From: Gammaproteobacteria bacterium
GTDB taxonomy: Bacteria; Pseudomonadota; Gammaproteobacteria; S144-34
Length of the DNA: 10,960 nt
NCBI GenBank assembly: GCA_015494165.1
Contig: WGBS01000020.1
Span: 1 to 10,960, forward strand
Direction of reading: 5' to 3'
The notes under the pieces are model-generated. The model saw nothing but the letters and a program-made list of their open reading frames with translations, was not told the origin of the DNA and did not search any database. Positions 6,500-10,960 of the stretch are shown piece by piece. Within the stretch, counting starts at the first letter, position 1. The number at the start of each line of letters is the position of its first letter. The position numbers and the translations under genes are program-made.

Positions 6500-6560
6500 G
6501 GGCCCCGCTTCGGCGGGGCCCTTTCCCCGGGCGGCCGCGGCCCCCCGGGGAAAGGGCCCC
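6500..6560 (+). terminator. Two mutually exclusive GC hairpins between cbbS (IA) and cbbQ
   Basis: Hairpin A: a 9-bp stem GGGCCCCGC (6500-6508) with GCGGGGCCC (6513-6521) closes a TTCG tetraloop between C and G, an exceptionally stable type, and is followed by TTT (6522-6524). Hairpin B: a 17-bp perfect stem pairs 6515-6531 with 6544-6560 across a 12-base loop. The two share bases 6515-6521, so only one can form at a time. A looks like a weak intrinsic terminator or 3'-stabiliser for cbbLS mRNA, and B could act as its competitor, as in attenuators. The short T tract argues for partial rather than complete termination. Confidence 0.75.
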
Positions 6561-6608
6561 GGCCCCTCCCTGCCTCCATCCACCCACGCACCGACGGACC
6601 GATCGACG

Positions 6609-7421
6609 ATGACCGCCGCCATCGACGCCGAGCAGTACCTGATCCGCGAGGAGCCCTACTACCGCCCCGTCGCCGACGAGGTCGAGCTGTTCGAGGCCGC
6701 CTACTCGGTGCGCATGCCCATGATGCTCAAGGGCCCCACGGGATGCGGCAAGTCGCGCTTCGTCGAGTACATGGCCTGGAAGCTCGGGCGGCCGCTGATC
6801 ACGGTGGCCTGCAACGAGGACGTCACCGCCTCCGACCTCGTGGGCCGCTTCCTGCTCGACGCCCAGGGCACGCGTTGGCAGGACGGGCCGCTGACGGTGG
6901 CGGCGCGCATCGGCGCGATCTGCTACCTGGACGAGATCGTCGAGGCCCGGCAGGACACCATGGTGGTGATCCACCCGCTCACCGATCACCGCCGCCTGCT
7001 GCCGCTCGACAAGAAGGGCGAGGTGGTGGAGGCGCACCCCGACTTCCAGCTCGTGATCTCCTACAACCCGGGCTACCAGAGCCTGATGAAGGACCTCAAG
7101 CAGTCGACCAAGCAGCGCTTCGGCGCCCTCGACTTCGACTATCCGGAGGCCAACATCGAGGCCGAGATCGTCGCGAAGGAGTCGGGCGTGGATCCCGCCA
7201 TCGCGGCGAAGCTGGTGCAGGTGGCGGAGCGCTCGCGCAACCTCAAGGGCCACGGCCTCGACGAGGGCATCTCCACGCGCCTGCTGGTCTACGCCGGCCA
7301 GCTCATCGCCAGGGGCATCGAGCCGGTGGCCGCCTGCCGGCTGGCGCTCGTGCGCCCGCTCACCGACGACCCCGACATGCGCGACACGCTGGACGCCGCC
7401 GTCCAGACCTTCTTCGCCTGA
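6609..7421 (+). CDS. cbbQ: CbbQ, MoxR-type AAA+ motor of the form I RuBisCO activase
   Basis: CbbQ forms hexameric AAA+ rings that, together with CbbO, release inhibitors from form IA RuBisCO by ATP-driven remodelling. The 270-residue product matches family length. It shows Walker A GPTGCGKS (residues 42-49), the conserved EDVTASDLVGRF segment (70-81), Walker B AICYLDEIVEAR with Asp108-Glu109, a PLTDHRRLLPLDKKGE insert typical of the MoxR clade, sensor-1 region LVISYNPGYQ, and STRLLVYA near the sensor-2 area. Start ATG 6609 has only a weak GGA upstream. It lies 118 bases after cbbS, behind the hairpin pair, and 32 bases before cbbO. NorQ-type proteins are close relatives, but linkage to cbbLS and cbbO makes CbbQ secure. 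Confidence 0.97.
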   Translation: MTAAIDAEQYLIREEPYYRPVADEVELFEAAYSVRMPMMLKGPTGCGKSRFVEYMAWKLGRPLITVACNEDVTASDLVGRFLLDAQGTRWQDGPLTVAARIGAICYLDEIVEARQDTMVVIHPLTDHRRLLPLDKKGEVVEAHPDFQLVISYNPGYQSLMKDLKQSTKQRFGALDFDYPEANIEAEIVAKESGVDPAIAAKLVQVAERSRNLKGHGLDEGISTRLLVYAGQLIARGIEPVAACRLALVRPLTDDPDMRDTLDAAVQTFFA

Positions 7422-7426
7422 GCCCG

Positions 7427-7443
7427 GGCGCGCGCGGCGCGCC
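7427..7443 (+). other. Short hairpin between cbbQ and cbbO
   Basis: GGCGCGC (7427-7433) pairs perfectly with GCGCGCC (7437-7443) across a 3-base loop, 10 bases before the cbbO ATG. No ribosome-binding sequence is visible in the gap. It may limit cbbO initiation, or simply reflect local CG richness. Confidence 0.4.
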
Positions 7444-7453
7444 GCACCGTGCC

Positions 7454-9784
7454 ATGAGCGTCAGCGTCGAGGAGTTCCGCGAGCAGCTCGAGTCGTGCGC
7501 CCCCGAGCTGCGCGACACGCTCGACGGCATCGTCCACGAGGCGAGCCGCCTCATGTCCTCGCAGGGGCTCGCCGACTATCTCGCGGGCGCGCGCGGCTTT
7601 TGCGAGCTCGGGCGCGGCAAGGACCTCGTCGTCACCTACCTCGAGGAGATGCCCGCGGTGGTGCGCGAGTGCGGCGAGGACGTCATCCGCGACTGCGTCA
7701 GCGCCGCGATGAAGCTCTCCTCCATGACGTCGGGGGCGATGCTGGCGCTGCTGTTCGCGAGCCTGCCGACGGCGGCGCGGCGCCTGGGCGATCCCGAGCT
7801 GCTGCGCGCCTACCTCGCGCTCGTGCACCGCCTCGCCTCGAAGGCGCCGCGCGGCGTGCGCCCCATGCTCGAGCACGTCGACGAGCTGCTCTCCAAGGTC
7901 ACGCTCACGGGCCTGCGCCAGTGGGTGGACTTCGGCGCCGAGGCCTACCGCAGCGACCTCGCCGGACAGGCGCGCTACTTCGCCCTCGAGACCGAGGACA
8001 GCCGCGCCATGTTGCGCAAGGTGCGGCGCGGCACGCTCTTCGTCGACGTCCAGCGCAAGCTCAACTTCTACCTGCGCGCGCTGTGGGGGCGCGACTTCTT
8101 CGTGCGTCCCACCATCGCCGACTACGAGGGCTTCCGGCCCTACATCGAGCACGGCGTGCTGCACGTGCCGGACGCGGTGGACGCCGCCGGTGCGGTCGGC
8201 GGGCTCGATCTCTACCGCGCCATGGTCGCGCACATGGCCGCCCACCTCGTCTACACGCCGCGCCCGCAGGAGGGGGCGCCGCTCGCGCCGGCGCAGCGCT
8301 GGTTCGTGGGCCTGGTCGAGGACGCGCGCATCGAGCACTGCGCCGCCGCGCGCTTCCCGGGCCTGCGCACCCTGTGGCGCACGCTGCTCGACCTCGAGCG
8401 CCCCGGACCGGTGGAGCACGAGAGCCTGCCCCTCCTCGAGCGCGTGGCGCTGGCCCTGCTGGATCCGGAGATCGAGGCGGGCGATGCCGAGCTCGACGCC
8501 CTGGTGCGCCGCTTCCACGAGGAGATCGGCGCGCACGAGGACGAGCCGGAGTACGCCTGGCACCTGGGGCTGGAGCTCCACAACGTCTTCGCGCGCCGTC
8601 GCGCGCTGCCGAGCCTGCGCATCCTCGAGAAGCTGCGCGTGCCCTACCGCGACGACAACCGCTTCATCTGGGAGCGCGAGGCCGAGTGGTGGGCCCAGCA
8701 GGTGGCCTACGTCCCCGAGAGCCAGCGCCAGGTGCGCAAGTACGTCTCGGCCGTGGACATGGCCTTCGAGCTCGACGTCGAGAACGCGGGCGACGACGCC
8801 CAGGAGGTGTGGATCTGCCGCGACGAGTTCTTCGACGACGACGGCGTCAGCTTCAACGAGAAGTTCGGCAAGGAGCCGGTCTCGGAGCCCTTCCACTACC
8901 ACGAGTGGGACTACCGCGTGCAGCTCTACCGGCCGGACTGGGTCACGGTCTACGAGCGCCGCCAGCACCGCGGCGACCCGGAGACCATCGACGCCATCCT
9001 CGTCGAGCACAAGCCGGTGAGCTTCCGCATCCGGCAGATCATCGACCGCCTGCGCCCGCAGGGGCTCATCCGCGAACGCAAGCTCGAGGACGGCGACGAG
9101 ATCGACATCAACGCCGCCGTCGACGCCATGGTGGAGCTGCGCGCCGGGCGCTCGCCCGACCCGCGCATCACCTACCGCAACGTCATCCGCCGCCGCGACC
9201 TCGCCGTCGTCATCCTGCTCGACCTGTCGGAGTCGACCAAGGACGAGATCGAGGGCGGCGGCGGCAAGACCGTGCTCGACCTCACGCGCGAGGCCTGCGC
9301 CCTGGTGGCCACGGCCATCGAGGGCATCGGCGACGCCTACGCCATCCACGGCTTCGCCTCGGACGGCCGCCACGACGTGCACTATTATCGTTTCAAGGAC
9401 TTCGAGCAGCGTCTGGACGACGAGGTGAAGTCGCGGCTGGCGGGCATGGCAGGCGGGCTCTCGACGCGCATGGGGGCGGCGCTGCGCCATGCGGCCATGG
9501 CGCATCTGGCACGCCGCTCCGAGAAGCACCGCCTGGTGCTGCTCGTCACGGACGGCGAGCCCGCCGACATCGACGAGCGCGATCCGCAGTACCTGCGCGT
9601 CGACACGAAGAAGGCCGTGGAGGAGCTGCACACCATGGGCGTCATCACCTATTGCCTCACCCTCGACCCCAATGCCGACCAGTACGTGCAGCGCATCTTC
9701 GGGCCCAGCCACTACACCATCATCGACCACGTGCAGCGGCTGCCCGAGCGCCTGCCCCTGCTGTTCGCGAGCCTGACGAGGTAG
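7454..9784 (+). CDS. cbbO: CbbO, VWA-domain adaptor of the RuBisCO activase
   Basis: CbbO is the adaptor that links the CbbQ ring to RuBisCO; its C-terminal von Willebrand A domain binds the enzyme through a metal-ion-dependent adhesion site. The 776-residue product is of family length. A helical N-terminal and middle region (residues 1 to about 580) precedes the VWA domain (about 583-776), whose MIDAS is complete: DLSES (590-594), Thr671 in GLSTRMG, and Asp700 in TDGEPAD. No signal peptide or membrane segment is evident. ATG 7454 is chosen because the family homology starts there. An upstream in-frame extension back to 6743 is only an out-of-frame reading of cbbQ. Ribosome site is poor, and a hairpin precedes the start, consistent with lower synthesis than CbbQ. 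NorD is the closest alternative family, but context supports CbbO. Confidence 0.96.
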   Translation: MSVSVEEFREQLESCAPELRDTLDGIVHEASRLMSSQGLADYLAGARGFCELGRGKDLVVTYLEEMPAVVRECGEDVIRDCVSAAMKLSSMTSGAMLALLFASLPTAARRLGDPELLRAYLALVHRLASKAPRGVRPMLEHVDELLSKVTLTGLRQWVDFGAEAYRSDLAGQARYFALETEDSRAMLRKVRRGTLFVDVQRKLNFYLRALWGRDFFVRPTIADYEGFRPYIEHGVLHVPDAVDAAGAVGGLDLYRAMVAHMAAHLVYTPRPQEGAPLAPAQRWFVGLVEDARIEHCAAARFPGLRTLWRTLLDLERPGPVEHESLPLLERVALALLDPEIEAGDAELDALVRRFHEEIGAHEDEPEYAWHLGLELHNVFARRRALPSLRILEKLRVPYRDDNRFIWEREAEWWAQQVAYVPESQRQVRKYVSAVDMAFELDVENAGDDAQEVWICRDEFFDDDGVSFNEKFGKEPVSEPFHYHEWDYRVQLYRPDWVTVYERRQHRGDPETIDAILVEHKPVSFRIRQIIDRLRPQGLIRERKLEDGDEIDINAAVDAMVELRAGRSPDPRITYRNVIRRRDLAVVILLDLSESTKDEIEGGGGKTVLDLTREACALVATAIEGIGDAYAIHGFASDGRHDVHYYRFKDFEQRLDDEVKSRLAGMAGGLSTRMGAALRHAAMAHLARRSEKHRLVLLVTDGEPADIDERDPQYLRVDTKKAVEELHTMGVITYCLTLDPNADQYVQRIFGPSHYTIIDHVQRLPERLPLLFASLTR

Positions 9785-9794
9785 GGGGGCGGCG

Positions 9795-10160
9795 GTGGCG
9801 GGCTCGCGGCTGGAAGGGATCCCCGCGCTCGCCCGCCGCCGCGAGCAGGTGCCGGCGGCCTGCTACAACCTGTGGCGGCGCGCGCGCCGACGCCTGCCAT
9901 TGCCCCAGCGCCTGCCCCTGCCCGGGCTGCACCACATGGTGCTGGAGCTCGAGACCGATGCCTGGATCTGCCTCGAGCGCCGCGCCGCCGAAGTCCCGGT
10001 GATCGCCTGGCTGGAGTTCGACGAGGCCGCGCGCGCCGGCATCCACGAGCCCGTCCCCTGCCAGGTCCACTACTACCACTTCGCCGCCAGCAAGCTGCGC
10101 GCGCGGGTGCTCGAGCTGATGGTGCGCGAGCTCGGGGCGGTGCTCGCGGGTCACCGGTGA
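9795..10160 (+). CDS. Small unrecognised protein after cbbO, paralogue of the protein after cbbX
   Basis: A 121-residue soluble protein of a family I do not recognise. It starts at GTG 9795, 10 bases after the cbbO stop, with a GGGGGG stretch (9784-9789) as ribosome site, so it is the last gene of the form IA operon. No signal peptide, membrane segment or nucleotide-binding motif is visible. The visible layout is an Arg-rich N-terminal helix, VPAACYN (19-25), LPLPGL (40-45), ELETDAWI (51-58), VPVIAW (68-73), EPVPCQVHYYHFAA (85-98) and a final helix (100-115). These blocks recur in the same order in the minus-strand protein that ends the form IC operon (1-362), including the cysteine pair (Cys23/Cys89 here). 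The shared position behind two unrelated activase systems suggests a RuBisCO-related role, but this is inference only. Confidence 0.85.
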   Translation: MAGSRLEGIPALARRREQVPAACYNLWRRARRRLPLPQRLPLPGLHHMVLELETDAWICLERRAAEVPVIAWLEFDEAARAGIHEPVPCQVHYYHFAASKLRARVLELMVRELGAVLAGHR

Positions 10161-10288
10161 CGGTCGGCTGCAGGCAGACAGCAGCACGCAGTCAGCAGTG
10201 GGCGGTGGCGGTGGGCATCGGCCGCCGACCGAAGACGCTTATGAGTGCGCCGGAGAAAATCAGGTGCGGCTTATGGTAGGCTGGGGGC
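10161..10288 (+). promoter_or_regulatory. Upstream region of the second cbbR-like gene
   Basis: These 128 bases contain an 8-bp inverted repeat CGGTCGGC/GCCGACCG (10161-10168 and 10224-10231) around a CAG-rich then GGTGG-rich low-complexity stretch. They also contain two direct copies of GCTTATG (10237-10243 and 10269-10275), 32 bases apart. The CTTAT core recurs in the half-sites upstream of form IA cbbL, so these may be LysR binding sites. The TTATGGT near 10271 may overlap a -10 element. No terminator with a T tract is visible after the preceding gene. Confidence 0.45.
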
Positions 10289-10960
10289 ATGGGCCTCAGC
10301 CTCACCCTGCGCCAGCTCCAGGTCTTCGAGGCCGTCGCCCGGCACGCGAGCTTCACGCGTGCCGCGGAGGCGCTCTACCTGACGCAGCCGGCCGTCTCCA
10401 TGCAGGTGCGCCAGCTCGAGCAGCAGGTGGGCCTGCCGCTGTTCGAGCACGTGGGCCGGCGCGTGCACCTGACCGAGGCCGGGCAGGAGGTGCTGCGGCT
10501 CGCCCGCAGCGTGCTGCAGCAGCTCGCCGAGACCGAGGCCGCCCTCGAGGCCATGAAGGGCGTGCGCCGCGGGCGCCTGACGGTCGCGGTGGCGAGCACC
10601 GCCAACTATTTCGCCCCGCGCCTGCTGGGCAGCTTCACCGCCCGCCACGAAGGCATCACGGTCAGCCTGGACGTCACCAACCGCGAGGGCCTGCTGCGCC
10701 ACCTGCACGACAACGACGTGGACATGGTGATCATGGGGCGGCCCCCGGAGGAGCTCGACCTCGAGGCCGAGCCCTTCATGGAGAACCCGCTCGTGGTCAT
10801 CGCTCCGCCCGCCCATCCCCTGGTGCGGGCGCAGCCGGTGCCGCTCGCGCGCCTGCAGGAGGAGACCTTCGTCGTGCGCGAGCCCGGCTCCGGGACGCGC
10901 ATCGCCATGGAGCGCCACTTCGAGGCGCACGCCGTGCTCCTCGAAGTGGCGCTCCATGGC
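10289..10960 (+). CDS. cbbR: Second CbbR-like LysR regulator (3' end missing)
   Basis: LysR-family regulator, 224 codons visible of an expected ~300-310. The N-terminal winged helix-turn-helix (LRQLQVFEAVARHASFTRAA, LTQPAVSMQVRQL, PLFEHVGRR, LTEAG) and effector-domain signatures (VTNREGLL, MGRPPEELD, MENPLVVI, REPGSGTRIAMER) closely parallel the central cbbR of this window and the CbbR group in general. ATG 10289 has GGGGG at 10283-10287 as ribosome site. The last residues (LLEVALHG) do not fit the MELGSNEAIK segment expected here and derive from a terminal inverted repeat, so the true sequence probably departs near 10932-10939. It follows the form IA operon in the same direction, and its target may be that operon or a cbb operon beyond the edge. 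Confidence 0.9.
   Translation, partial: MGLSLTLRQLQVFEAVARHASFTRAAEALYLTQPAVSMQVRQLEQQVGLPLFEHVGRRVHLTEAGQEVLRLARSVLQQLAETEAALEAMKGVRRGRLTVAVASTANYFAPRLLGSFTARHEGITVSLDVTNREGLLRHLHDNDVDMVIMGRPPEELDLEAEPFMENPLVVIAPPAHPLVRAQPVPLARLQEETFVVREPGSGTRIAMERHFEAHAVLLEVALHG
10904..10960. repeat. Inverted repeat at the right edge
   Basis: Bases 10904-10925 are the exact reverse complement of 10939-10960 (22-bp arms), with GCAC/GTGC also pairing in the 13-base loop. The whole 57 bases thus form a near-perfect palindrome centred on 10932. It falls inside the regulator's effector domain and replaces the expected conserved residues. A fold-back artefact at a contig end is the most likely cause. Confidence 0.85.

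Noticed and set aside
6743..7453. N-terminal extension of CbbO reaching back into cbbQ
   Set aside because: The extension is an out-of-frame reading of cbbQ, rich in Arg/Pro/Gly. Family-like sequence begins at ATG 7454.
4606..9784. Carboxysomal (IAc) RuBisCO operon
   Set aside because: No shell, CsoS2 or carboxysomal carbonic anhydrase genes are present. cbbQ and cbbO follow directly, the non-carboxysomal IAq arrangement.
10169..10220. Possible CRISPR or tandem-repeat array in the CAG/GGTGG-rich gap
   Set aside because: The repeats are short, irregular and without spacer structure; this is low-complexity intergenic DNA.
10161..10231. Terminator formed by the CGGTCGGC/GCCGACCG inverted repeat
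   Set aside because: The 8-bp arms are separated by 55 bases and no T tract follows, so it does not look like an intrinsic terminator.
1..10960. Linear replicon with covalently closed hairpin telomeres, because both ends are palindromic
   Set aside because: The two palindromes are unrelated in sequence and each interrupts a conserved gene, so contig-end artefacts explain them better. No telomere resolvase is present.

Overview
The window is a high-GC (about 70% by eye, not counted) proteobacterial CO2-fixation locus. It carries two complete form I RuBisCO gene sets placed head to head, each with its own activase system. The gene families and the GC point to a chemolithoautotrophic or phototrophic Gammaproteobacterium (Ectothiorhodospiraceae/Acidiferrobacter-like) or possibly a Betaproteobacterium. 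This is inference from gene content, not a phylogeny. No carboxysome shell genes are visible, so both enzymes are probably cytosolic.

Left half, minus strand (read from about 3350 down to 1): cbbL and cbbS of red-type form IC RuBisCO. They are followed by a strong 13-bp hairpin with a T7 tract, then cbbX (the red-type AAA+ activase), then a small unrecognised protein that starts at GTG 362 and runs off the left edge. Middle, plus strand: a 158-bp divergent control region and a LysR-type regulator (cbbR). Next comes an AT-rich stretch with several GATAAG/CTTATC half-sites and a hairpin-rich leader. Right half, plus strand: cbbL and cbbS of green-type, non-carboxysomal form IA RuBisCO, a pair of mutually exclusive GC hairpins, then cbbQ and cbbO (MoxR-type AAA+ motor plus VWA adaptor, the form IAq activase). 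A second small unrecognised protein follows, then a second cbbR-like LysR gene cut by the right edge.

How it fits together: CbbL/CbbS make the L8S8 enzymes. CbbX and CbbQO use ATP to strip inhibitory sugar phosphates from the IC and IA enzymes respectively. The central CbbR is placed to control both operons. In both operons a hairpin sits directly after cbbS and before the activase genes, which suggests that abundant enzyme subunits and scarce activase are balanced at the mRNA level.

The most interesting signal is that the two small proteins ending the two operons are homologous to each other (shared VPAAC-[WY]-N, LPGL, VPxxAW and PVxC blocks), although the operons otherwise use different RuBisCO forms and different activases. 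This looks like an undescribed accessory family shared by the red and green systems. Both window ends are inverted repeats lying inside coding sequence. They are most simply read as fold-back assembly or amplification artefacts, so the last ~25 bases at each end should not be trusted.
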